IMG/VR virus record: IMGVR_UViG_3300019135_000009
Span: 62,001-126,000 of that record
DNA length: 64,000 nucleotides
Source of the DNA: a virus
Direction: 5' to 3' (one strand)
Part shown: in pieces, positions 6,846-14,461 of the stretch
How positions within the stretch are numbered: position 1 is the first letter of the stretch
Layout: each line of letters begins with the position of its first letter
The notes under the pieces: model-generated
Seen by the model: the letters and a program-made list of their open reading frames with translations, nothing else
Databases searched by the model: none
Told to the model about the DNA's origin: nothing
Program-made: the position numbers and the translations under genes

Positions 6846-7193
6846 AGCTCACGTACCATGCTGTACGAGGAGTTCCTAAATACGCCTTTATAAGACGTAT
6901 TTTGCTCTTGACTGCTCCCACGGTCAAGATATAAGTTTGAAACTTTTTGATTGTCTTGTTTTGACGCTTTTTCTTGGCTACTGCAATAGTCAAGAAAAAA
7001 GGTTTTTCTCTGTTTGAGAAAGTGTCTGTTTTTTTCTGGATGACTGTGGTAACAGTCGAGTCCAAAAGTGAACTATATGTTTTGGCTATCGAAGGTATTA
7101 CGCTTAAGATAGCAAGACCGCAGGTGCGTCACCACCGTACGGTCAATATGTGGTTTAGATCTTACTGATTGTTTTTGTCAGTAAGATTTTTTT
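6846..7193 (+). ncRNA. Structured RNA 3, about 350 nt
   Basis: A multi-hairpin RNA from promoter to terminator. Helices in order: CTC/GAG with inner CGTAC/GTACG; AATACG/CGTATT; CTTGAC/GTCAAG; CTTGGCT/AGTCAAG; TTTCTC/GAGAAA; GACTGT/ACAGTC; CTATC/GATAG; GACCG/CGGTC enclosing GGTG/CACC; and a terminator ATCTTACTGA/TCAGTAAGAT. The three GACTGC-, GGCTAC- and GACTGT-type hairpins are alike, as if duplicated. The 5' motif and 3' GACCG domain match RNAs 1 and 2 with covarying pairs. The only long ORFs here are by-products of the hairpins. No known class recognised. Confidence 0.65.
7159..7193 (+). terminator. Terminator of RNA 3
   Basis: 10-bp stem, nine-base loop and a T run; stem nearly identical to that of RNA 1. 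Confidence 0.85.
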
Positions 7194-7257
7194 GTTTAAT
7201 ACAGTAAATCATGGTATAGTGTGTAAATAAACATTGATAATATTTGGAGGGTGTTGT

Positions 7258-7482
7258 TTGAAACTTTTTGAGAACATACTGTTCGCCTTGTTGTCAATTG
7301 TTGGAGTTATAGCAATCGTCCTGCAAGATGCATCTTTTCCTTTCCTCGCATGGATAATCCTTTTGATTTTGACTGTATGTTATTTTATCTTCAAAAACAG
7401 ACATTCCCGTATCAAGTACCTTTGGATAATCCTTCTATTAGCAGTCATATACTCTCTATACATTATTATTCAGAAATACTAA
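7258..7482 (+). CDS. Small membrane protein (TTG start)
   Basis: 74 residues with three hydrophobic segments (about 5-22, 27-44, 53-70). The TTG is 5-6 bases after GGAGGGTG; the earlier TTG at 7234 would put the ribosome site inside the gene. Like the two other structured RNAs, RNA 3 ends shortly upstream. Function unknown. Confidence 0.6.
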   Translation: MKLFENILFALLSIVGVIAIVLQDASFPFLAWIILLILTVCYFIFKNRHSRIKYLWIILLLAVIYSLYIIIQKY

Positions 7483-7779
7483 AAGGGAACAGTTCTCGCT
7501 CCTCCTTTGTAGTTCACTCCAATTTAATGTCCGATTGAAGGTGATTTTTTCTTAAAATTGAGAACAATCCATTTTTGTATTCCTGTACAATCGATGTAAC
7601 TTTGTATCCAATTTTTTATTGGTGAAATGACATTTACTGTTGAATGATTTATTTCTATGTGTTAATTTGAATAAGAAGGGAGGGTTGGAAGATAAATACT
7701 TTTGATTATATCTGAAATTTCGGACATTTGCATCAAGACAAGTCACCCAGTTTAATATAAACTTGAAAGGGTGGTAAGT

Positions 7780-8406
7780 ATGAAAAAAGTAATTTTGTCA
7801 TCGATCGCATCTGTGGCGTTGATTTTTACACTATTTTTTGTTCCTGCTACAAACTCGTCAGCAAGCGAATTGGATGCAGATGTTAATTCTGGATTAGCAG
7901 AAGGTGAAGTAGTTGTTGATACTTACACGAATTTTACACCTGACAACGAGACAATAGGTGAAGAGATCCTTTTTGGAGAAGATAATTCCGATAATTCATT
8001 TACTCCATTAGTAAGAAGCTTAATGTGGTTTGGGGTTTCTAAAACTTATCAAGGCCATTCATATAGCTCATGGAAATATGCTGGAGCTTCTACGGTAAGT
8101 GGGGGAAGATTAACTGCATCTCATACTAAAACTGTCGCTAATAGATATTCTGGTACACTTAAAATTCCGTTTAGAGATTTGGAGGGCATGGTTGGTTTTG
8201 ATGTTACGGACTCGTGGTCGCAAACAGTAGGTTTTGTGTCTAAGGAATATAAGAGTGGAAGATATCGTTTAGAATATAGACATGTATACAAAAAGTATAA
8301 GGTTAAACAAGAACAAAAGTATCATCCCCGTTCAAAAGTTTATGCTACTAAATATGTGTACCCGCAAAGATGGGTAGAACGTCAATATAGAGTGGTTAAA
8401 TTCTAA
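7780..8406 (+). CDS. Secreted protein with C-terminal basic, tyrosine-rich region
   Basis: 208 residues from the ATG after an AAAGGGTGG site. Residues 1-29 are a signal peptide (MKKVILSSIASVALIFTLFF, then SASE). An acidic stretch (about 30-75) resembles a propeptide and is followed by a basic beta-rich region full of Y, K and R. The acidic-then-basic layout suggests a secreted antimicrobial or toxin with a neutralising pro-region; that is inference. The membrane protein at 8428 could be its immunity protein. Confidence 0.65.
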   Translation: MKKVILSSIASVALIFTLFFVPATNSSASELDADVNSGLAEGEVVVDTYTNFTPDNETIGEEILFGEDNSDNSFTPLVRSLMWFGVSKTYQGHSYSSWKYAGASTVSGGRLTASHTKTVANRYSGTLKIPFRDLEGMVGFDVTDSWSQTVGFVSKEYKSGRYRLEYRHVYKKYKVKQEQKYHPRSKVYATKYVYPQRWVERQYRVVKF

Positions 8407-8427
8407 AATGAAAAGAGCAATAAATTT

Positions 8428-8655
8428 ATGATTAAAAGTATTTTAGGTTCCGTTTTTTTATTAATATCAGCTATGTTTTATTCGACTAGGTATATTTGTG
8501 CTTCAATTGGTGTTTCAAATAGTGACACTTGGTCTGTAGAGGAATTTAATGTTCTTCTTGAGAATGTTCCTAATAACTTATTGATATTGAGTATTATATC
8601 TTTATTAATAGGGTTGGTGTTTATTGTGTGGAGTATTCTAGATCGGCCTAAATAG
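8428..8655 (+). CDS. Two-segment membrane protein next to the secreted protein
   Basis: 75 residues, hydrophobic at about 4-22 and 48-70, with a polar loop between. It follows the secreted-protein gene by 21 bases, and the pair ends at a terminator at 8669. The ribosome site is weak (AAAAGAG), suggesting coupling. An immunity or export role is a guess from position. Confidence 0.6.
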   Translation: MIKSILGSVFLLISAMFYSTRYICASIGVSNSDTWSVEEFNVLLENVPNNLLILSIISLLIGLVFIVWSILDRPK

Positions 8656-8668
8656 TAAAGAGGTTTTG

Positions 8669-8702
8669 AAAATCAGCGTCCATTTGGTATGCTGATTTTT
8701 TT
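8669..8702 (+). terminator. Rho-independent terminator
   Basis: AAAATCAGC / GCTGATTTTT stem with a 13-base loop and T run, after the membrane-protein gene. Confidence 0.8.
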
Positions 8703-8920
8703 ATGGATTCAAGTAAGTGTCGTATAAAATGGTTAAGATTAAGGCTTTCACTTACCTATACAAAATTATGAAGGCCTTGATATATATGAATGAAGTGCTA
8801 GAGATTAAGACGTGTATTCGCGTCTTTTTATTTTGTACGGAAGTGGTTGAAATCAAATAGTGTTAATAGAGTATATTTTATGTATGAATGGAAAGAACTA
8901 AATTTTTGCTTGTTTTATGC

Positions 8921-8994
8921 ACAGGGGTAAACCCTGTCTGTAGAGAAGGTTTTAATATGGTTAAAAGCATACCCCTGTTAATAGAGGGGTTTTT
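8921..8994 (+). ncRNA. Switch-like RNA element with alternative pairings
   Basis: ACAGGGGTA (8921-8929) can pair perfectly with TACCCCTGT (8970-8978). The same bases can instead form two local hairpins: ACAGGG/CCCTGT and a terminator ACCCCT/AGGGGT followed by TTTTT. The two folds exclude each other, as in attenuators. No clear promoter precedes it and no clear gene follows, so its target is unknown. Confidence 0.4.
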
Positions 8995-9279
8995 CTTATG
9001 GATTGGAATAGTGTCTATAGACAGGATTTATACGTGTGAAAAAAGTGAAAAATAGAGGGATTTAGGTGGAATAAAATGGATATTTGTTGAAAACACCCGC
9101 AGGGTGTGTGGGTGGGAGAGCTATACGGGTTTTGGGAATGCGGCTTTTCTTTTTTGGTGAAAAGTACCCCCATAACGTACATTATATATTACTTTGTTGC
9201 GTTTTCCCTTTATTTTTGTGCTTGCTCCTGTAGGTTTATTTTTTTCTTTAAAAGGATTCTTTGAATTTTCCCATATTCC

Positions 9280-9453
9280 CGATTTCCCAAAATGTGGGGA
9301 ATGTCCCTATATTCGGTTTCCTAAAAATGTGGGGGAAAATATGCATATACGCACGTACACATGTTTAATAACAGACTGCGGCCGCTCATCTATACCACAA
9401 AACCCAAAACAAAATCCATTCTCTAAAATGCGATTTCTAAAAATGTGGGAAAA
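9280..9453. repeat. Three imperfect repeats of CGATTTCYAAAAATGTGGGRAA
   Basis: Copies at about 9280-9301, 9314-9337 and 9431-9453. Each has partly complementary ends (TTTCC/GGGAA), so each can form a small hairpin. They lie beyond the 3' end of the leftward gene block. Confidence 0.55.
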
Positions 9454-9466
9454 ATAAAAAGCACCC

Positions 9467-10591
9467 TTACACAGGATACTTTTCCAAATGCTCACGCATT
9501 TTACTCGCCTTTACATCTATTAAAATATGATTTCCGTTGTGTGTGTAATCATCTGCGTATGGTGCAACAGGTAAACAATCTTCAACTTCAATAACTTCAT
9601 CAATCACATGATTCACATTCACTTTGTATTTCCCACTTTCAAAACACATCGGACAGGGGACTTCTATTTCTTTTTCTGATCTCTTTAGCCACACTTTATA
9701 TTTTCCGCTTCCTGAACATAAAGGACAGTCAATATACTCATCATGGTTTACTTCTTCATAAAGGATAACATCCTCTATCATGTTCATGTGATACTTGCCA
9801 TTCGCTCTCTGCTTGATCTCTATCTTGTCATCACCATCAATGCACATATCATATCTTATATCATTAGTATGTATATGCTTCTCTTCTAATTGTTTCATAC
9901 ATCTGCTCATGATGTCCTTTGTTTCAACACTTCCATAGTATCTTGAGGGTATCAGATGGGTAACGCCTTGGTACTCGACAGCCCTAAACAGTACACGAGC
10001 CAATAATAAACCTTCCATGTCTTCAAGATCATCAATGTTCTTATGCAACATCCCAATATACAACCCATTATCATATAATGCGCCTGCAATATGTATACTG
10101 TCTTCATGATCAGGATGCTGACAAGATTCAAACGTATCAGAATAGAATGCCATTCCTGCAATGTGTTGCGGCAAGTCACTGATAGTGAAATAATATTTCT
10201 CTTTCCCCGTTTTAACCTGTGCGGAATATGCGTCTATTATATCCTGTGTATACCCTTGTTTCTTTAACCATTTCCCGAGTCTGATTGTTCTACCTTCATA
10301 AACAATCCTGTTACTTTTCCATTCTTCTATAGACGGGTAATAATCCGCATCAGCAGGCAACATGTTTACAAAGTTATCATATTCTTGAATTGAATCAATA
10401 CAACATTCATAGATTCCAGTAAACCCATGATTTGACCTTTCTTCAAATGCGCTTTCCGCATCTATATCTTTCGTATACTCTCCATAATCTAAAATATTCT
10501 GCGCTTCTTCAAAGCTGACTTTTACTAAGTCTTTTAAATTATAAACCTTTACACCTGATCCAAGAATATTAAAGGGTTTTATATCTTGCAT
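9467..10591 (-). CDS. Large leftward early protein with DnaJ-like zinc motifs
   Basis: 374 residues. Near residues 292-333 there are two C-x-x-C motifs, CPLCSGSGKYKV and CPMCFESGKYKV, resembling half of the DnaJ cysteine-rich zinc domain. The first 285 residues are an unrecognised acidic alpha/beta region. An AGGAG ribosome site lies 11 bases before the ATG. It is the last gene of the leftward block and has an SPBRE site upstream (10749). A zinc-binding protein made early; function unknown. Confidence 0.7.
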   Translation of the reverse strand: MQDIKPFNILGSGVKVYNLKDLVKVSFEEAQNILDYGEYTKDIDAESAFEERSNHGFTGIYECCIDSIQEYDNFVNMLPADADYYPSIEEWKSNRIVYEGRTIRLGKWLKKQGYTQDIIDAYSAQVKTGKEKYYFTISDLPQHIAGMAFYSDTFESCQHPDHEDSIHIAGALYDNGLYIGMLHKNIDDLEDMEGLLLARVLFRAVEYQGVTHLIPSRYYGSVETKDIMSRCMKQLEEKHIHTNDIRYDMCIDGDDKIEIKQRANGKYHMNMIEDVILYEEVNHDEYIDCPLCSGSGKYKVWLKRSEKEIEVPCPMCFESGKYKVNVNHVIDEVIEVEDCLPVAPYADDYTHNGNHILIDVKASKMREHLEKYPV

Positions 10592-10662
10592 TTTGAAGGC
10601 TCTCCTTTTATATTTTATTATTCATCCTTCACAATAAACCGCTATTATTCTTAATTCTTGAT

Positions 10663-10733
10663 TTTGCTATTTCTTGCACCGAAAACAAAACAAAATCCAG
10701 AAGGGGAGCAGGAGAAAGATTTGACCCACCCCC
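10663..10733 (+). repeat. 71-base direct repeat, copy A
   Basis: Starts TTTGCTATTTCTTGCACC and ends AAAGATTTGACCCACCCCC; the same ends and similar middle occur at 16444-16515. Copy A lies ahead of a leftward gene, copy B within the rightward block, both in the same orientation. Confidence 0.7.
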
Positions 10734-10748
10734 ATTTATTTAATATTC

Positions 10749-10762
10749 CATTATTAATTAGT
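10749..10762 (-). promoter_or_regulatory. SPBRE site (ACTAATTAATAATG) upstream of the 374-residue gene
   Basis: Exact 14-base SPBRE on the reverse strand. At the usual offsets the -35 would be ACTTCA and the -10 AATATT, both poor, so it may act mainly as a repressor-binding site. Confidence 0.6.
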
Positions 10763-10775
10763 TTTGAAGTGCGAA

Positions 10776-11246
10776 TCAATAAATGATTCTATCAACACCA
10801 TTCAACACTTCTATCAGGCTACAATATTCACCAGAATGCTTTTTATATAACTCACTTTTATAAACCTTTTCCCAGGAATCTTTCTTCTTTGCTTCCATAA
10901 TTAATTGTAGATCGTTTTTATTCCAATGTTTTTTACTTCTTTTCTTTTTCATTTCATTTCGTATTTGAGAATATTCCTTTATAACTTCTGTTTTATCTGC
11001 AAAGAATTGAAGGTTCAGCTTTTGATATGCTTCACGACTGTTTTTCACTTGTTTTCTTGCTTTTGCAAACTGTTTTGCTAGCACGGACTGACTAACCTTT
11101 TTTGTAACTTCTTTAGTCACTTTTGCAAAAAACGGTTTCAAAGCTTCGATCAATTCAGCTTTTCTCATTTTTGAGCGGTTAGGGATTTCTTTTTCTTGTG
11201 CCAGTTTGTATAATTCTTTTGCATTCATTTCAGTTAGTTTTTTCAT
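10776..11246 (-). CDS. SAP/Rho-N-like domain protein with internal LNLQFFAD motif
   Basis: 156 residues. Residues 1-35 (MNAKELYKLAQEKEIPNRSK, then KAELIEAL) match the helix-extended-loop-helix of Rho N-terminal/SAP-type nucleic-acid-binding domains. Residues about 76-85 read QKLNLQFFAD; LNLQFFA is the usual start of many phage head proteins, and its presence inside an early gene is odd. The rest is lysine-rich. Likely nucleic-acid binding; role unknown. Confidence 0.65.
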   Translation of the reverse strand: MKKLTEMNAKELYKLAQEKEIPNRSKMRKAELIEALKPFFAKVTKEVTKKVSQSVLAKQFAKARKQVKNSREAYQKLNLQFFADKTEVIKEYSQIRNEMKKKRSKKHWNKNDLQLIMEAKKKDSWEKVYKSELYKKHSGEYCSLIEVLNGVDRIIY

Positions 11247-11305
11247 GTTAAAAACATCTCCTTTTGTGTTTTATGGTTTTATGTAAGGAGGGGAAGCCCT
11301 CCTTT

Positions 11306-11638
11306 TTAAATAGGAAACGCATAATTGCAAAATCTTTTGGTATCGCTACTCTGAGTCACTTCACGAGCATCATAAATGCAATGATGGCCTTCCTTGTAAT
11401 AAACACCTAAATACCTTTCAATCGGATTGTAAACAATCCAATGATCCATAATGTAATAAATGTAGCTGTCTTCTCGATATCTTTCTAAATGATCATCAAC
11501 AATATCATAAATTTGTGAAAGTAAACCGGATGGTGATGCATATGGATTTTCTATAATACCCGCTAAAACTGTCCCACGTTGTTCAAAATCTAACATTGCA
11601 CGATATTCGCTATTTAGCATCCATTCAGTTTTTTTCAT
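11306..11638 (-). CDS. Unknown leftward early protein
   Basis: 110 residues, rich in Y and acidic residues (DHLERYREDSYIYYIMDHW), GGGGAAT ribosome site. It has its own operator-type promoter at 11673-11708. No family recognised. Confidence 0.65.
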   Translation of the reverse strand: MKKTEWMLNSEYRAMLDFEQRGTVLAGIIENPYASPSGLLSQIYDIVDDHLERYREDSYIYYIMDHWIVYNPIERYLGVYYKEGHHCIYDAREVTQSSDTKRFCNYAFPI

Positions 11639-11672
11639 TTTCTATTCCCCATTTCTGTTATCTTATGTTTAT

Positions 11673-11708
11673 ATTATATAATATAAATCATTCTGTTGTC
11701 AACAGATT
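11673..11708 (-). promoter_or_regulatory. Leftward promoter with 19-bp palindromic operator
   Basis: On the reverse strand AATCTGTTGACAACAGAAT contains the -35 TTGACA; TATAAT follows at 18 bases. One mismatch from the perfect palindrome. Confidence 0.75.
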
Positions 11709-11760
11709 ATAAAGAAAAATATATATTTTTAAAACAGAAGAAAGGGGAGGGGAGGGCAAC

Positions 11761-12249
11761 TTATTTATTTGTTACCCTTGCGCTCACAAATTCCCCATAT
11801 TCATTAGATACAATATTCACCGTATCACCTTTTTTGATTCCTGCTTTTTTAACTTCATCAGGTAGCAAGAAATAATCTGAACCATCAGTTACGCTTTTAA
11901 AGTTATAGTTACCATCATCATCAATTTTATCGAATCTATATTTGTCTACATGATTAAATCTTGAATCTGTCCCGCTATCGGTTTTTTGATAAACTTCTTT
12001 TTCAGATTTTCCTTTATTGTCATAAGTATATAAGATGTCTTTCAAGTCTTCGGATTCTTTATAGGAATAAACTTCTTTATTTAATGCCTTTCCTAGTAAC
12101 TTTTCGCGATAATCAATTTCATTATTCTGGTCTAGTGTGATTTGTTTATATGTTTCTGCTGATTCTTTCCATTCGTGCGCTTGATAGGCAAAGTAAACAA
12201 CACCGACAGACAATAAACTCATAATGATAATAGTAGCTATTTTTTTCAT
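11761..12249 (-). CDS. Membrane-anchored protein with AbrB-like C-terminal segment
   Basis: 162 residues. One N-terminal membrane helix (about 4-22), a charged helical region, then a C-terminal part (LLPDEVKKAGIKKGDTVNIV, then EYGEFVSARV) with the spacing of a SpoVT/AbrB swapped-hairpin barrel. The domain faces outward if the N terminus is inside, which would be unusual for DNA binding. AAAGGAGAATG ribosome site. Function unknown. Confidence 0.6.
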   Translation of the reverse strand: MKKIATIIIMSLLSVGVVYFAYQAHEWKESAETYKQITLDQNNEIDYREKLLGKALNKEVYSYKESEDLKDILYTYDNKGKSEKEVYQKTDSGTDSRFNHVDKYRFDKIDDDGNYNFKSVTDGSDYFLLPDEVKKAGIKKGDTVNIVSNEYGEFVSARVTNK

Positions 12250-12277
12250 GTTTTCATTCTCCTTTTCGTTTAATATT

Positions 12278-12291
12278 CATTATTAATTAGT
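12278..12291 (-). promoter_or_regulatory. SPBRE site upstream of the AbrB-like gene
   Basis: Exact ACTAATTAATAATG on the reverse strand, overlapping the last codons and stop (ACT AAT TAA) of the preceding 34-residue gene. The -10 is poor (ATATTAA). Confidence 0.6.
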
Positions 12292-12387
12292 TTTGTTGTG
12301 TTTTTTAAAATTAATATTTACTTTTTTACCTTTAGGCAATTCTTTTTTAGTCAAGTTAACAAATGGTTCTTTTTTAAGATTAATCAT
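12283..12387 (-). CDS. Basic 34-residue peptide
   Basis: Starts ATG after AAAGGAGCGGTT and has its own operator-type promoter at 12426-12460. Very lysine-rich (10 K, ends KTN). Its stop is formed by an SPBRE element. Too short to assign. Confidence 0.55.
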   Translation of the reverse strand: MINLKKEPFVNLTKKELPKGKKVNINFKKHNKTN

Positions 12388-12425
12388 TTTAACCGCTCCT
12401 TTATGTATGTTTTCTAACTATCTTA

Positions 12426-12460
12426 ATTATATATCTTTTTAAATCTGTTGTCAACGGATT
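12426..12460 (-). promoter_or_regulatory. Leftward promoter with palindromic operator
   Basis: TTGACA, 17 bases, TATAAT on the reverse strand, within AATCCGTTGACAACAGATT. Confidence 0.8.
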
Positions 12461-12498
12461 AAAGATAGAAATTTAGTTTTAGATTATTGATTATTATA

Positions 12499-12693
12499 TT
12501 AATCTTCACCAACACCAATCCTATCATTATCCTCACCATCTGAGGGGAAATAAGTTTCTCCATCCATGTAAGCTTTTTTGGTGTTTAAATTTTCTTGGAT
12601 AAATTTTTCTGGATTTGATAAAAACCGCTCTTTTTCCTCCTCCGTTACTTCAACAGTCATCCCAACTCTTGCCCATAATTTATAAGTTTTCAT
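12499..12693 (-). CDS. Small acidic early protein
   Basis: 64 residues, AAAAGGAG ribosome site. N-terminal strand (KLWARVGMTVEVTEEE) then an acidic tail. Pattern resembles small phage-encoded alpha/beta modulators, but no family is recognised. Confidence 0.65.
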   Translation of the reverse strand: MKTYKLWARVGMTVEVTEEEKERFLSNPEKFIQENLNTKKAYMDGETYFPSDGEDNDRIGVGED

Positions 12694-12726
12694 TTTAAAA
12701 TCTCCTTTTTGTTTAAAATTGTTGTT

Positions 12727-12981
12727 TTATGCAATCTGAATCACATGTGAAATGTAATCAAGTCCTTCAAATTCTATAACGGTCATCACTGTTTCAGTGT
12801 AATAAATGCCCTTAACCAGTTCATGGATTTCAATACCTTTAGATGACAAATAGTCTAAGACACTATCATTTCTATTGTTCAATGAAAATACAATTCCGTT
12901 TGCACAATCGAACCGTTTTGGATTTGTTGAAATCTTACCTCTTAAAATTTCCTCAATTGTTTTTAAATCTAAATGTCTCAT
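12727..12981 (-). CDS. Unknown leftward early protein
   Basis: 84 residues from the ATG that follows ATGGAGCGGTT; a longer frame exists upstream but lacks a ribosome site. Predicted alpha/beta, no motifs recognised. Confidence 0.6.
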   Translation of the reverse strand: MRHLDLKTIEEILRGKISTNPKRFDCANGIVFSLNNRNDSVLDYLSSKGIEIHELVKGIYYTETVMTVIEFEGLDYISHVIQIA

Positions 12982-13015
12982 GTTTAACCGCTCCATTTTG
13001 TTTAAAATATGCATT

Positions 13016-13231
13016 TTATTTATTTAATAGTTGATACACGTTTTCCATACTATCCATCATGTCATGATCCATCATATGAACCACTTCTAAGTCATACTCT
13101 TCTAAAAGCACATTTTCTAATTCTTCATACTTCTCATCAATTTTTATTTCGTATTCTCTAGCTACCATTAGCATGGATTTAAACGCATGAATTAAATCCA
13201 TTTCATTTAATGACTGTTTTACTTTCTTCAT
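13016..13231 (-). CDS. Small acidic helical protein
   Basis: 71 residues, AGGAGAGTG ribosome site. Contains a Met/His/Asp-rich run (HMMDHDMMDSM). Overlaps nothing and is closely spaced in the leftward operon. Unknown function. Confidence 0.6.
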   Translation of the reverse strand: MKKVKQSLNEMDLIHAFKSMLMVAREYEIKIDEKYEELENVLLEEYDLEVVHMMDHDMMDSMENVYQLLNK

Positions 13232-13301
13232 TTTTCACTCTCCTAATAATTATTTTTATTCTGCTCACAATGTGAATTATGAGCAGATAAATACAATTAT
13301 T

Positions 13302-13712
13302 TTAAAAAGGAGAGTATCCACATTCATCAAAAATCGGTTCTAATTCTTTTTCATATTTTTCATATATTTCTTGATTATTTTTGAACCAAATATGAGAATC
13401 AATAGAGTTTGTATACGTTACAAAGTCTTCATAAGCATCTAACGCCTCTAACTCTTCGGCTTCTTCGTACTTTTCATCATCTTCTAACTCTTTAATTTTA
13501 TCTTGAATAAAGTCGTTAATTTCGCTTAGTGTTAATTGAAAGTTGGTATCTAAAAGACTATTAAGCGTTATTTTTTCATTTTCACCGTAATTGTTATTGT
13601 AATGATCAATAATATCGGAAAAGTCTCTTTCAATCCTTTCTAATGCCTGCAAGTCCCCATAGCCACAACCTAATAATTCCACTAATAAAGTTTTTGCTTG
13701 TTCTAATTTCAT
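13302..13712 (-). CDS. Acidic helical early protein
   Basis: 136 residues from the ATG nine bases after AAAGGATGG; the ATG 12 bases earlier touches the ribosome site. Very Glu/Asp-rich central helix (KELEDDEKYEEAEELEALDA). Such acidic early proteins may mimic DNA or bind host proteins; this is inference. Confidence 0.6.
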   Translation of the reverse strand: MKLEQAKTLLVELLGCGYGDLQALERIERDFSDIIDHYNNNYGENEKITLNSLLDTNFQLTLSEINDFIQDKIKELEDDEKYEEAEELEALDAYEDFVTYTNSIDSHIWFKNNQEIYEKYEKELEPIFDECGYSPF

Positions 13713-13756
13713 GTTATTTACCATCCTTTTTGTGTTTGTTTTGTTTAACTATCTTT

Positions 13757-13790
13757 ATTATATAATGTTTTTAGTCTGTTGTCAACAGAA
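13757..13790 (-). promoter_or_regulatory. Leftward promoter with palindromic operator
   Basis: TTGACA, 17 bases, TATAAT on the reverse strand, centred in TTCTGTTGACAACAGAC. Confidence 0.8.
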
Positions 13791-13804
13791 TATAAAAATA
13801 TTTT

Positions 13805-14245
13805 TTATTCACTATGATATTTTAATCTTCTAGCTTTATATAGAGGAACCCAGTGACTATCATAGAAATCATAACCGCCGCCATCAATTCCAAAAAATAA
13901 ACCTAATTCCTTAGATTCATAAACCCAGAAACCGCACTTTTCCATTTTATCTAGGTTTTCTCTTGCCCAAACTTCATCATTTTTATGTTTGAATGTCCAC
14001 ATTGTTTCCCATATAGGAAACTCACATTTATTATAAATGTCATTACTCTCACATGATCCGCAATATAATTCATTATTTTTATTTTTGTATATGTCTTTAC
14101 TTCCACAATATCCGCATTCTTTTTCAGTCACTAGAACTTCAAAATCTTCGGATGTAGGATAAGCCTTATTTATAAGGTCTTGAGGTATTTCGTTAAGCTC
14201 TCCGTACCATTTTTGAGCTGCTTCTCTAATTGTTAATTTTTTCAT
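13805..14245 (-). CDS. Zinc-ribbon early protein
   Basis: 146 residues. A zinc ribbon at about residues 44-65: C-G-Y-C-G, 14 residues, C-G-S-C-E. The rest is aromatic-rich (WETMWTFKHKND, GGGYDFYDSHWVPLY). AAAGGAG ribosome site and an SPBRE promoter at 14332. Likely metal- and nucleic-acid- or protein-binding. Confidence 0.65.
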   Translation of the reverse strand: MKKLTIREAAQKWYGELNEIPQDLINKAYPTSEDFEVLVTEKECGYCGSKDIYKNKNNELYCGSCESNDIYNKCEFPIWETMWTFKHKNDEVWARENLDKMEKCGFWVYESKELGLFFGIDGGGYDFYDSHWVPLYKARRLKYHSE

Positions 14246-14331
14246 GATTTCATTCTCCTTTATGTATTCTTTAGTATATCAAGTTTGATAGGGGAGGGTA
14301 GAAAAATGCAACTATATTTAACGTTTAATTT

Positions 14332-14360
14332 ATTATATCATTATTAATTAGTTTTGTCAG
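14332..14360 (-). promoter_or_regulatory. SPBRE promoter for the zinc-ribbon gene
   Basis: On the reverse strand CTGACA, a 17-base spacer containing ACTAATTAATAATG, then TATAAT. It overlaps the stop codon of the upstream 34-residue gene. Confidence 0.75.
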
Positions 14361-14461
14361 TGTGAAAAATGAGAAATAAACAAAATGCAAAGGTTTGAAA
14401 CAATAACGAACAGACAGAAGAAAAATGCGTTATAAAAATCAATCTTAAAAATTGTTTTCAT
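14357..14461 (-). CDS. 34-residue membrane peptide
   Basis: ATG after ATAAGGAGCGGTT. One hydrophobic segment (YNAFFFCLFVIVSNLCILFI). Driven by a palindrome-type promoter at 14491-14522. It may be a small membrane toxin or modulator; unproven. Confidence 0.5.
   Translation of the reverse strand: MKTIFKIDFYNAFFFCLFVIVSNLCILFISHFSH

Larger units (their letters stand above)
8703..9466. other. Gene-poor stretch between convergent gene blocks
   Basis: About 760 bases without a convincing gene. It holds a terminator-like hairpin (8807-8830, AAGACG/CGTCTT plus T run), the switch-like hairpins at 8921-8994, a C/G-rich patch near 9090-9120 (CACCC/GGGTG), and three imperfect copies of a 22-25 base motif between 9280 and 9453. 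The only long frame (from 9194) has no ribosome site and is made mostly of these repeats. Confidence 0.6.

Noticed and set aside
6974-7168. 64-codon forward frame, and the reverse frame at 6826-7065, inside RNA 3
   Set aside because: No ribosome site; the frames consist of hairpin arms, and the reading is low in normal protein character. The promoter-to-terminator RNA explains the stretch better.
9194-9457. 87-codon frame with many F, P and C codons
   Set aside because: Built from three imperfect repeats, no ribosome site, between convergent genes.
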